Part shown: positions 53,101 through 64,000 of the stretch, piece after piece
Layout of the letters: every line of letters begins with the position of its first letter
Numbering within the stretch: the first letter of the stretch is position 1
Program-made: the position numbers and the translations under genes
Notes under the pieces: model-generated
Database searches by the model: none
The model's input: the letters and a program-made list of their open reading frames with translations, nothing else
Told to the model about the DNA's origin: nothing
Source: Centroberyx gerrardi
Taxonomy: Eukaryota > Chordata > Actinopteri > Beryciformes > Berycidae
Reading direction: 5' to 3'
Assembly (NCBI RefSeq): GCF_048128805.1
Contig: NC_136000.1
Coordinates: 12,544,854-12,608,853, forward strand
Length of the DNA: 64,000 nucleotides

Positions 53101-53921
53101 GTCACAGGCTCTTTGTCATTCAGTGGACAAATGTCACTCTTCCTCCAGCACAGAATACATCCCAGGATCAAACACAGACAAAAAACTATCAGGCCAACCA
53201 AAAGCAGAATCTGGAGGTGAACTGCAGACATAAGAAATTGAATTTATGCCAGTTAGATACCAACAATTTCAAAACACTGATATAATTTATCCTCATGCAA
53301 CCCCTGGATTACATGAGGATAACACAGAATATTGCTACTGTTTTAATTCAATTACACTACCAGTCAGCAGTTTGGACACACCACCTTTTTCTTTATTTTT
53401 ACCATTTTCCACATTTTAGAATAATAGTAAAGACATCAAAACTATGAAATAACACAAATTGAATTCACAAATGGATGCAGTGACCAAAAACGTGTTAAAC
53501 AAATCAAAACTATCTTATATTTTAGATGCTTTAAAGTAGCCTTGATGGAAAGGCAATGGTTTTGGAAAGAAATTCATACATAGGCATAAACTTCAATATT
53601 TATATTTGTCTAAAAATCAGATTTCAAGCATTTAAGCATAAGCCTATAGAACAAAATGGCTTTAAGATAATGAAATACATAGTACATTCAATCAAATGTG
53701 TCCAAACTTTTGACTGGTAGTGTACTTCTGCATATGAACCAGATGAGCTCCATATTTCAATATTGTAAAACCATACCTTCTAATTGTTTGGTGAAAAGAA
53801 CCTGCACCAGAAGCCAGAAGAAGAGTATGACCATGATGCCCTCGATCATGCCCTTACAGCAGAACAGCAGCACAGACTGCCAGAGCGGCTGACCTGGGTA
53901 CTCCTCATCATGGTAAGGCAT
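50184..53921 (-). CDS. Synaptotagmin-like double-C2 membrane protein
   Basis: Coding exons in reading order: 53777-53921, 52203-53221, 51687-51855, 50499-50659, 50184-50327. The sum is 1638 nt, 545 aa. The start MPYHDEEYPGQPLWQ is followed by two hydrophobic segments (about 17-42, GIMVILFFWLLVQVLF; about 50-73, ILLLVGLIVFCLCLILGCIL) with only a few polar residues between. A Pro/Ser-rich cytosolic linker follows, then two C2-like regions. The first is around LHFTVAFSPEQQTLTVTIL and the second runs from LGQLFILLQYQTLAHRIKAM to VLGRVLIGSEAPEAGRAHWR, whose end is typical of synaptotagmin C2B. The usual Ca2+-binding Asp pattern is not evident in either, so Ca2+-independent membrane or protein binding is more likely. 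I could not assign a family number. A Tc1-type MITE lies in the first intron. Confidence 0.88.
53355..53722. mobile_element. Tc1/mariner-type MITE in an intron
   Basis: The left end CACTACCAGTCAGCAGTTTG and the right end (reverse complement CACTACCAGTCAAAAGTTTG) form terminal inverted repeats of about 26 bp. TA flanks both sides (53353-53354, 53723-53724). The element is 368 bp with no transposase, and its terminal sequence type is common in fish genomes. Confidence 0.88.
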
Positions 53922-56793
53922 GGTGCCAGTGTCTGTCTGAGCCTATCCTGAGAAAATATCCACAGAAACACAGAGGACCGAAAACAACAGTTCACTCCAT
54001 CTCCAAATCCCCTTAGAGAGGATCATTTGCTCGGCTGATGAAAATGCATTCTGGCTGAAAGAAGCTGAAAAGACCCGGAGTTTCAATCCTGTTTCCGCAT
54101 ATATTGATGCTTCAGAGGATCAGTGTAAGCCATTGTGTTTGGAGTGATAAAGTCACACAGGCACACAAACCAAACATCTGTACATGCTCCCATCAAAACA
54201 CCTTGGATATTTAGCATCACAACGTTCCACTTTGCCTTAGCAACAAAGCAAAATGATGAGAAAGATGGAACCTGCACATTATGTGGAGTTCATAGAAGGA
54301 TTTCTCTCTCATATAGGATGGACCGGCTCCCACAGGTTATAGTCAAGCACCCAGTAGCAGCTGAAACGTTTCTTCCCTGTTCAAGGCTGAAAGATCATCT
54401 TGCAGTCCCAACTCTCCTCTGTGGTACCTTTCGGTCTTGTGCCAGGACAGTGATGCCCTCATCTACAGACAGACTTGACCAGTAATATTTCTCCCTGAGA
54501 CGGCGGGGCCTGTGGGCGGAGACATCCATCTCATAATACTTCTCATCGTGCCTGTAACATCTTCCCTCTGCAGTGTTCCAGATGCCAATCCAGCGGAGTC
54601 ACTATAGAATGTCTATCCCGACAGTAAATCCTGCGGCCCATCCCCCGCCCCACAAGCTGTTGCTTCCATTAGTATAGCCTCTGTCAATAGGTCTGCTGCA
54701 CACCAGAGTTCAGGAATTAACTCTCAATACAGACTCTCACTTCCTCTCCCTGTCACACATAAACACACTATATAGCTTTTGACTTGATCAGCTTGATTTC
54801 ACTTGGGTGAAAAGTAATACATCAGGATCGTTATCCATCCAACTCCAAAAACAAATTTGATATAATCACTTAGCGATAAAAGCCATAGGAACTGCTTAAT
54901 GAAACAAATAATTTTGTTCCTCATTGCTCACCAGTTCAGGTTCCTGGTTTAAGATGAGTAGAGAGAAGCTCAATTGGTTTGACATCAAGGTGATGGTCAA
55001 TTGGAAATAATGAAAAATGTGCAGATTTATGAATGTCAAATACCCCTGAACTTGAAATGGCCTCTGCACAGGAGGTAATGCTACCCCCCTCTGGCCATGC
55101 ACATACTGGACATACAGTATAGTGTTTTTCTATCACATTTCAGGCCACACATGTTGTTCAAGCCTCAACACTCCAATGAAAATTATGACAAGACATAAAA
55201 AATGAAAGGGGTCATAAGCATGCCACATGAAATCCTGATCTTCCTTGAAATATTCCAACAGCGTAAATATCAAGATTTCTAAGAAAATTGTTATCCTTCA
55301 GCCAATTTCCATAAATGCAAAAGCACTGAGGATTTTGCAACAACACAACACAGACTTTATGGAAAAGAATGCAGAGTCTTCCTACATTACACATAAGATT
55401 TTTTTTTATTCCTCATGGCCATGTCCATATAGGAAATACATTAAGCAAAGACCAAAACAGGCTTTAACATCAAGACTTGTCGAGTTCAGAGAGACATTTG
55501 TTTGCATTGAGAGATATGATAATGTCTACTTGATTGTCCAAATATATTTCAGCACAAATTATGCAGATTACCAAAAATCAACATATGCTGCATTAAGTAT
55601 TGCATATCTCTCTAAAAGAGTGAGGTAGCGCCGTTTCAGTGTTCAAATGTCAACATGCTCTTCAAATCAAAGCTTGAGGTCATTAAAGATACATTCTCTG
55701 TGTTTGGGTACAGTATAAAATACAACACAGCAATACAGTATGAAATACAGTACAACAGTGGTGAGTGAACAGTGAGGAGTCCACCCTGGTCCAGAGGAAA
55801 TTCCTGAGAAAGTTACTTCCCACCATGGAAAGTCAAATGAGGTAACTGTTCTTCTATCACTTCCATTTCAGATATCGTTTCCAGCAGAAACCTTGCATTT
55901 CAAATTTTGCCTTTAATTGACAGCTGACATGTAATGAATTTCATAACTTTGAGACCAAGCCAAATCATTAATAGTGCAGTGTAAAATGTCCAAACCAATG
56001 AAAAGAATCCAACCAGTTTCTCTCCAAATCCTGTTTGATATTTCCGAGATGCAAGCTTTCTGCGGAACACTGAAAACATAATTCATCCCTCGGAGCTGCT
56101 ACCAAAAGTATGGATCGCTTTCACTCACAGCAGTCTGTCCCAAATGTTCCAAACCAAATGTTCACTAGGCGGGATACAAAATGGTTGCAGCAAAATGGTC
56201 ACAGATGGGAGCTATGACGTCAAGCTATGGCTTTTTTTTGGTCTTCATTAGCTGCACTTTGGCAACTAAGTTGTTTTGTTGATGGCTATGGAAAGCGATG
56301 GCTGCAGAATGGTCGGATAACCTGCTATTATAGTAGATAACTAGAGAGCATTGACACTCACCATGCTCTTTTCTGCTCTAAAGATGCTTTTGAACAAACC
56401 TTTCGAAGCCAAGCCCTTTAGACATGAATATATCGCTACATTTCAAAATAGCTTCTAACAGGCACTAAGGTAAATTGTTACCTGAATCTACATTTAATTA
56501 ATTTGGAAGCCTTTAAGGTCAAATATATCAATGTCCTCCTGTTAAGATTCTCATTTAAAGCATATTATGTTGTCAAAATAACGGAAAAACAACACTACAA
56601 AGAGTTCTAATTGCTTTGTGAGTTAGCTGATTTCCCCAAATGACTGCATTGCTTAAGTGTACAAATGGGAAGCCAAATGTGTACAACTAGATATTAATAC
56701 AGTTACAGTCAATATAGTTCTTGTCTGACAAGAGAGGTATGTATATCACTCAATTATTTCACCAAGGACAGATTTAAACACCAGGAGTGAGCC
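53922..56793. other. Spacer between the synaptotagmin-like gene and arid3b
   Basis: Just above 53921 lies 5' UTR, with a possible acceptor at 53948. The synaptotagmin-like promoter is probably within about 54.0-54.7 kb, and the part next to 56793 is arid3b 3' UTR. No coding exon or clear repeat was found, and the open frames at 54.1-55.6 kb have no support. Confidence 0.45.
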
Positions 56794-59718
56794 TTAATTT
56801 GGTCCCTTTGAGGAAGAGGAAGAGGAAGAGGAGGGACTGTGTGAGGAGAGGGCGCTGAAACCGCTTGTTCCTGCAGGAGTTATGATGTGCGACGCCACAG
56901 CAGCTGCAGGTGACTTCTGGGCAAACAGCGTTCCTGCAGTGGAGAGTTGGGGGATAAGATTATAATGAAAAGCAGAGGCAAACTAGCCGTTACTATGCAT
57001 GCACTATATGACTAGCTTGTCACTTTTGCAGAATTTGCACAATTTCTTGCTCGTTTCATTTCTCCCTTTGGAATTTTGAAGAAATTGTATCGTCTATTTT
57101 TGTCCTGTCTACTGCCATAGATGCTCATGCACTGGTTTCTGCCAACAGGCCCAAAAGACACTTGCTTAGTACCACCTGCCAAGCCAAACACAGACAGGCC
57201 ATGTTTGCTTTAACAATTTAATGACTCACCTGAGTAAAGGGTGCCGTTGACTTCCACAGATACGCTGATACTGGCAGCTCCGTTAGTGGAGATGCTCAGA
57301 GACAAGTCCTGTTTGCTTTCTGTGGCTGAAAGAGAAAACACTCCATGTCATGGACTTTCCCAACATCATGGCCAGTAATGATGAGGAACAGCATACTGTC
57401 TGTGTAGTGAATGCAACTCACCATGGCCGTTGTTCAGTTTGAGGTTCATAGGGTTGAAGTGAGAGGCCATGGCCAGGAGGTTCTGCTGGAAGGCCTGCTG
57501 CATAAGACGCTGCTGCTCCTCTGCGAGCCTCGCCATCTTCCTCTCTGGACCGTCGGCTGCAATCCCCCCGGCGCTCCTCTCCAGCTTCTCTCGGAGATGC
57601 TCCAGGGTGGCAGCTTGTGCCAGCTGCTGCTGCTGGCCCAGTGCCAACGCCATGGGCAGCCGGCTGGGTAATATGGGCGTGGAAATGTCATCTGATGGAG
57701 CAAATCAAAGAGACAAGAACTGTTACAAACAGTCATTAAAAAAAACAGGGTGGAGATCAGGAAAGGAACAGGGAAAAAAGCCTAGAGGAAAACAGCAATC
57801 TCCTTTTAGAAATAAAGGGTAATTGTTTCCAATAAACCTGAAATCCTGAAAAAAAAATCTGTCTCAATTTACATTTTACGTTTGTACCATTTCAACTATC
57901 CCACGCCCGCTTGGTTCATCACAAGGTCACACTGAACAGAGGCAAGGTAGAAGCTCATTCATGGCTCAACAATATGAGCAAAAGTTGAAAAGTGCTTTAA
58001 GAATCCGATAAGAGCGCTCTAATGGACTGGTTTGATGTACAACGCTGGATCAAACATATTTTGAAACTCATAGGTTCCTATTAGGCATAAAGATTTTTAA
58101 GATTGTGATCAGAGTGCCACCAAGTTTTATTTGAGATCTGACAGAAAATATGACAGATTTCAGATCTGTTCCACTAAGTTTTGAAACCGAATTAGATCCC
58201 CCCCCCCCACCCAAAGAAAGGCTTTTTGGCTAGGGAGACTTTTCAATGCAAATCTCAACATGGATGCGCACACTTACACATACCTGCATTTCTCTTGAAA
58301 GATGGGCTGAGGGATGAATTGAGGCCGTTGTGTCCGGTGGGGGGGGTTTGCATCTTGGGGGAAGAGAGCAGGGAGTGGGGAGTGGAGCTGGGGGAGGGGG
58401 AGTAGCGGTACAGGCTGCTGCTGTAGCTCGGGCGCCGGCCCTCTCTACGGTTACTGTCGATGGCCGCCTGTAGCTCACCTGGAGAACTCAGTCCTTTCTT
58501 CTCACACTCAAAGCCGTACAGGTACTTCATATACCTACATGGAACAGTTTCATAATATTCTTAATAATAATAATCATCTTTACTTGTATAGCACTTCAAA
58601 ACAGTTACAAAACGCTTTACAAAGGATTACAAAAAAAGAAAAAACAGCAGCAGAATCAATAAAACAAGAAATATAGAAACAAGGCAGGGTCATAAAAAGG
58701 GTGGGCAAAACAAATAAAATGTCGTTACATAATAGCAAGTCTATTAAAAATGTGTTTTAAGAAGAGATTTAAAAGATGATGCTTTGGAAACCACTTGAAT
58801 ACTGCTGAGGGGTTTTAGGGGTTTTAACAGTTATCAAAATGTTATCCTCTCTATCTCATGTAGACTTGCACCCACACAGCATGAAAACAATTCCAAACTA
58901 ATCTCAGCAAGCGAGAAAATCTGGTGGGTTTAATATATTTATCTATACTATCAAATTACTTTTCAACATTATTGTAAAGGTGCAAAGGTTTTGTCTCAGT
59001 AAGCAATGAGGAAAGGTCTAGAAAAAATGTAAGATTTCAGCTCATGCATTTACTGCCTGCCATGCTGCTATGAGTGCATAATCAATGCCAACATTATTAA
59101 AAAAAAAAAAAAGTCACTGAAGTTGTGAAAGCAAACATTACCAGAGAAGCTTCTGCACTTCTATAAGTGTGTGCAAGGTGTTTGTTCTAGCTGTGGGAGA
59201 GTTGTTCATATTCATAAATATTGACCCAGCTGTTCAAGATAATAGCCAAAGCTGAATTCTGTTTGAAGGTGGATTTTCCCTCCAAGTCAAAGTCAACACT
59301 GAGATTAATGTGAAATAAAATGGATTAATGAAGAATCATTGAGCTAGAAACTCTTAAAGCCTTTCATTAGATATTCTAAGACCAGATTCAGATTCTGGCT
59401 CTAAAACAAACACAACATACAGGTGTCCTCAGATATATTCAAACTTAAAATTGTTTAACATTTTATCACTTAAAACATTACTGTCAACATATCTGTCTTC
59501 AAAATGTGTAAATAACTCAAATGTTTCCTTGTAGCAACTGATAATGCAATAACTGTCAGATAATGTAATAACTTGTCAAAATGTAATAAAATGTCTCTCA
59601 ATGGGTTGAAAACCTAGTAAAACCTATTAGTGTAATAAATAATAATGTAATAACATCATCGCATTTTTACATCAAACTGGTATTTATTAATTGGTGTAAC
59701 ATATTTTTAACTGATGAT

Positions 59719-59755
<37 letters not shown>

Positions 59756-62700
59756 TATTGACTAAAAATGATTATTATTACATCATCAGTTAAAAATGTT
59801 ACACCCCCTTTGAAGTAATAATTGTGGGTTAATGTGATACAATTTATTACAATAATAGGATATATTACATTTTCACCCATTCAGAAAGACATTTTTATTA
59901 CAACTTGACAAGTTATTGCATTATCCAACAGTTCCTACATTATCATTTGCTACACTCCAATAAAGAGAACGTCTGTGAACACCGCAACCTTTTCTAAAAA
60001 AAAAGTGCAGAGAGACACCTACTGGGTGCGCAGGGTGAAGGCTGCACTGGTGATGGAGGTGGGGAGGTTGAGACCCTTGGTGATCTCCCTCCAGATCTTC
60101 TTGTTGATGACCTCCACCAGGCCTCCCTTCTCCGTCACAAGCTTGTAGAGCCTGTACAGGTCCAGCACCTGTTTGGCCATGATGGGGATGCGGTTCACAG
60201 GAGTTCCTGAATGAATGCAATGAAATATATTAATTCATTTTGCCTTTTTAGAGCTGACAGTCCAACTTCATCTTATCATCTTCACTTCAGACATAAAGCA
60301 GAGTGGACTGCAGGAAAAAAAGGGAGGCCAGTAAAGATCCATGCCCCAGAAGCCATGTTTACCTAAATCTTAGACTTTCAAACTATCTGGTCTACTATAT
60401 GGGCATAAGGGGGATAATAAGATATTGGCTGTATGCAAATGTAAATTGAGTGTACAGAGCATTGAATAATGTGCACCCGTTTTCACATTTTACATAATCT
60501 TAACACAAATCAGTGTTCTTAACACAGAAGTTAAGAAAAACAAGGTTCCCCTGCGACAATATCATGGACAGGAACCTGGACAAGAAGGAAGCGGAGGATG
60601 TAGCCATACATATGCGATTCTGACCTGTCCACCTCGGGGTCAGAGGTTAAGATTAGGTAAAGTGGGACAGCATGTAATCTGTGCGGATAGACCGGTCTAA
60701 TGAAGCTTATTTCAAATGGATGGGGGTGGGGATAAATCCACACAACTGCTCTGTTATTGCTTTGCTTTGAGAAGTGGGGGAGGGGTGATTTTAGGGCCAG
60801 CAGTGCCTGCCAATCTAAGGATTGACAGCTAACCCTTCCAATCCTGCTTTGGAATAAAGCCAATTAATGAAGGGGGCTCAAAAGCAGTTGCAGAAATAAG
60901 ATTACTTCTTACTTTAGATGAACACATGGCGCACACACACATGCTTAAACCAGCCATGACCTCTTTTTCCCAAATTAGTAAATATTGCTGATAGGGTGGT
61001 GACTGACTGACTGCATCTACTTTTGACACATTGGGATTTGTGTTAATCTAAGAACAGTTAGATCAGTCTGGTTAAGAATTTAACATGCCTAATGCAGGAC
61101 ACTGCTAGACAACATGACTACTAGACTATTATATCTGAATTAAATAAAAACAATTGCGCAGAAAGATTACATTTTGTTTTTACCTATATTACATACTAGA
61201 CAGTTAAATGAAGGTCTTAGCAGTAGCCTTGTTTACTTGTTATGCTAGTAGACCTTTCAGGGTTGTGCATTTGTGGACCAAAAAATACTTTTTTTACTTT
61301 GTGTTAATTTGTCAATATCAGCCTCTGTGTGGATTTATCAAGAAAATATGAGTTTATGATTGAATGACACAGTGGATGTCAAATTTCTGTACAGAAATTT
61401 TGTGATTTTTATAGTGTGCTATACATTGTCTGAGAAAAGGTATGATTAATAAATACGGCAATCAGTTTGGTCTGTGTATTTAAAAGCCTGCCTCAGGAAT
61501 AATTAGGTTGATAATACAATGAAGATCTCTTGCCCTAAACTAACATCAAGTACAAAAGTAGCCTACTTTGTCAAGACCAGTTTTATTATTTTATGCTGAT
61601 TGATATTTTACTATCTCACAGACTATTTCTAGCTATTGATTGTATTCACTCACTTGACTTTTTACACATTTTGTTGTATTTCTTTGCTGCGGTTTAACTA
61701 AGCTCTAGCAATTTATGATAAATATAAAGATCTGAATACATTTCCAAACTAGATTTTATGTGTTACTTGAATTTTAGACTAAAATTATTTATTATTATTT
61801 TACTAAATTTAGCATAAAATTATTTTTTTTCTGAACAGAATAAATTGCTCAGTTCTAAGACAGAAAAACCGTGCTTATAAAGTGCTTATAAACAAGATTA
61901 TAAACAAACCTTTAAACTTGTTTTGTTAGAGCAGCAGAAGAGCAAGAATTAGTGGGTGCAAAAAATACTTAGAGATATAAGCTGCCATGCTGCCTTTTCA
62001 AATCACCATTTACCATGGTGGCATGCAAAGGGAAGAGTTTACACACATTCTCAGGTTGGATGACTAGTTGGAGAGTAGTGTTTATGGGCTGTATGTAATT
62101 GGCAGTGTGCTCTTATTGTTAGTGTGCTCCACATGGCACCATAACCACTTATTACTGTGACTGGAGCAAGCTGCCAACAGAAGGGAAAAGGGGCTGTGAT
62201 GCAAGATAAAAAAAATCTGTGTCCAGTAGAAAATTATCGATAATGCAACAAACCTCACGTATGTAGCGAACCCTCAAACTCACACCTGTCAACTGTCAAT
62301 ATTTGCCACCAATTAACTGTAAATGACTGTAAAACCAGTGAATGTGAATCAATCGAGAAAATACAGAATATATTTTCCAATGACTTCTCACAAAAACAGG
62401 GGCTTATCCAAGCTTCGTCACAAAGTAATTATATACATGGCACTAGAAAATTGTGCTTGTCAAAATGGACAAGCACAAGCATAATATAAGCATTAGCCAA
62501 TTATCCCTAATGGCAACCGCTTTTCATCTCATTCAAGATCTACTGAGTCAGCCCTCCACTCTGACCCACCTTTTATGATTGAGGGTTTGGTACTACTGCA
62601 TCGCCTTTTGCTCTCAGCACTCAATATGAATTAAGGTCTGCACAGTGGGGAGCGAGATGAGGGTGGAGGTGTCGGGTCGACTGTCGACTAAGTTTACTTA

Positions 62701-63252
62701 CAGTTGCTCTTGAATAGAAGTTGCAACAGCAAGCATTCAAACCAATTCCTGCTGCTAAAATTGGTTTTCATTCAGTATCGAATAAGCATCTTGAAAAACA
62801 GAATGGGGTCCAGCAAGAGCAAGTGTTGTGGCAGCTGTGCCTTAGGAACACTAGTTATTTTATTTGATGTTCAATAGAATACAGAAAGACTTATAAATGT
62901 AAGAGAGGAACAATTAATTAATATGATAAGAGCTCCCTTGGCCATTCATACAAAAACAAAACAAGGTCGTGCAAAACCATCAAGCCTCCGAAAATGAGTC
63001 TTTACCTCGTTTCTGCATGAAGATGAACAGCTCGTCCAGAAACTCCTTCCGGTTTGGGTCACTGTCCAGTTCATAAAGCTGCAAGTTGAAAATCAGCATC
63101 AGCGACAAGTTAATCAAGTTGCACTCATCATTTCAGGCATTTTCTTGTTTACATATATATCCGCTAAATCTACTGACCTTGGCAAAGTCTCTGGATGGTT
63201 CTCCTTTTGCTTTCCCTCCATCGTTCTCCTCAACCCAGCTGGAACTTCCCCT
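56794..63252 (-). CDS. arid3b: ARID3-family DNA-binding protein, 3' part (probably ARID3B)
   Basis: ARID3 proteins are nuclear factors that bind AT-rich DNA. Exons in reading order: 63178-63252, 63006-63078, 60023-60206, 58284-58534, 57422-57691, 57230-57325, 56794-56933. They give 362 residues in frame, and the N-terminal exons lie beyond the window end. The ARID domain runs from LYELDSDPNRKEFLDELFIF through KKIWREITKGLNLPTSI to TLRTQYMKYLY, with the extended ARID end GFECEKKGLSSP. The REKLES region includes LEHLREKLERSAG and, later, VSVEVNGTLYSGTLFAQ. The C-terminus is Ser-rich and ends KGPN. The choice of ARID3B over ARID3A or 3C rests on the csk-edc3 neighbourhood, which matches human 15q24. 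Confidence 0.9.
58560..58630. repeat. Possible retroposon tail in an arid3b intron
   Basis: CTTTACTTGTATAGCACTTC and AAACGCTTTACAAAGG resemble the 3' portion of a repeat often seen in fish introns. Family and ends are not resolved. Confidence 0.35.
59530..59954. mobile_element. Palindromic MITE with ATA repeat at its centre
   Basis: Two inverted halves are readable. The outer pair starts TGTAGCAACTGATAATGCAA on the left and, on the opposite strand from the right, TGTAGCAAATGATAATGTAG. Both continue to AATAACTTGTCAA. The inner pair TTTTAACTGATGATGTAATA surrounds an (ATA)n tract at 59724-59755. No transposase is present. The flanking target duplication is unclear. Confidence 0.7.
60207..63005 (-). 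other. arid3b: Long arid3b intron within the ARID domain
   Basis: A 2.8-kb intron between the exons FLDELFIFMQKR and GTPVNRIPIM. No nested gene or clear repeat was seen. Long introns of developmental regulators can hold enhancers, but nothing in the sequence lets me point to one. Confidence 0.5.
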
Positions 63253-63335
63253 CTGAAAACACACCAGCAGAGAGAAATGGTCAGTAAGCAAGTTCTCCAG
63301 ATTCTCCCATAGCCCCTGGTCTATTTTCTATGGTC

Positions 63336-63455
63336 CAGTATAGCTCAATGGGGAGAGCATGGCACTAATACAGCCAGGTTTAGGGGTTTAACTCCAACTG
63401 ATCAACCCAAACTATGTACTTATGGCACTGTAAGGCACTTTGGATAAAAATAAAT
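63336..63455 (+). mobile_element. tRNA-derived SINE
   Basis: TATAGCTCAATGGGGAGAGC is an A-box region and GGGGTTTAACTCC a degenerate B box. The tail CTGTAAGGCACTTTGGATAA is the LINE-like core of abundant fish SINEs, followed by an A-rich end near 63446-63455. The tRNA fold is degraded, so this is a retroposed copy, not a tRNA gene. Confidence 0.75.
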
Positions 63456-64000
63456 CCACCACATGGCATGTTCTGTTGCTTTCTACACTGACTACCAGCT
63501 ATGGGGAAAGTTCAATATTAAACCTCAGGCAATGGACAGATATTAAAATGAAACCAACACTTGAATATTATGCCCTCCATATGATACCGTTCCTATTTAA
63601 AGCTTCACATTATTTGTCATGTTCTGCTCAAGGTCTCTGGACTTTGTGCTTCCCACCTACGGTGTCTAAACCTGTTCTCTTCCCAGCACTGAAGCCACTA
63701 TCAGACCGTCCTGCTGCAGAGTTGAACAGCTGGGCAAAGGGAGCATCTGGCTGCTTGTATCGCCTCGGTGTGTATACAGTAGTTTAATCTATTTTGAGGG
63801 AGCGTCTGTTTAAAACCAGGAACAGTACAGTAAAAGGGAGATTAATGATAGGCACCGTGCTCATTAATGTTCACCCCCCTCCCAATTACATGCTATTTGA
63901 CAGTTTAAGGTTAAAAGAATGTGAGTTGAGAGCAGGAGACTAGTGTGTGCAACAGTGTGGAAAAGCCTGCTGAGAGGTATTGTCCCCCTAACGCACACAC

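Noticed and set aside
54135-55628. Open frames of 116 and 127 residues between the synaptotagmin-like gene and arid3b
   Set aside because: No splice signals, no composition bias and no recognisable domains. They probably lie in UTR or spacer.
63336-63455. A functional tRNA gene
   Set aside because: A and B box remnants are present, but the stems do not pair and a SINE tail follows.

Overview
The window is vertebrate nuclear DNA and almost certainly from a ray-finned (teleost) fish. The genes are split into many small exons with GT-AG borders, the proteins are close to vertebrate families, and the repeats are of fish type (L1-like LINE, hAT and Tc1/mariner MITEs, tRNA-derived SINEs). No prokaryotic, viral or CRISPR structure was seen. 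Gene models were built by reading splice sites by eye. In every complete model the exon lengths add up to an open frame, which is the main internal check.

Layout. 1-5.3 kb holds a 5'-truncated LINE with a perfect 12-bp target duplication, a SINE scrap and a palindromic MITE. 5.3-13.45 kb (+) is caprin1 (17 coding exons, 687 aa). 13.8-20.9 kb (+) is nat10 (28 coding exons, 1037 aa), with one U12-type intron. 21.1-23.8 kb (-) is adal (10 exons, 348 aa), tail to tail with nat10 and with one GC-AG intron. 25.1-34.7 kb (-) is csk (12 coding exons, 455 aa), with a non-coding first exon about 5 kb upstream. 37.7-40.4 kb (-) is edc3 (6 coding exons, 480 aa). 41.0-49.25 kb (+), head to head with edc3, is a 1086-aa coiled-coil protein in 25 coding exons that I do not recognise. 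50.2-53.95 kb (-) is a 545-aa synaptotagmin-like double-C2 protein with two hydrophobic N-terminal segments. 56.8 kb to beyond the window end (-) is the 3' part of an ARID3 gene, probably arid3b.

Context. caprin1-nat10 matches the human 11p13 neighbourhood. csk, edc3 and arid3b match human 15q24, and adal is on human 15q15. The window therefore joins two neighbourhoods that are separate in human. Functionally the genes are mostly housekeeping: stress-granule and mRNA control (caprin1, edc3), RNA acetylation (nat10), modified-nucleotide clearance (adal), Src-kinase control (csk) and chromatin/transcription (arid3). There is no operon-like logic.

The most interesting signals are a hAT MITE whose target duplication copies the splice acceptor of a caprin1 intron, the U12 intron in nat10, the unrecognised coiled-coil gene, an unusual csk C-terminus, and several palindromic transposon relics. 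I did not find a convincing new multi-gene system.
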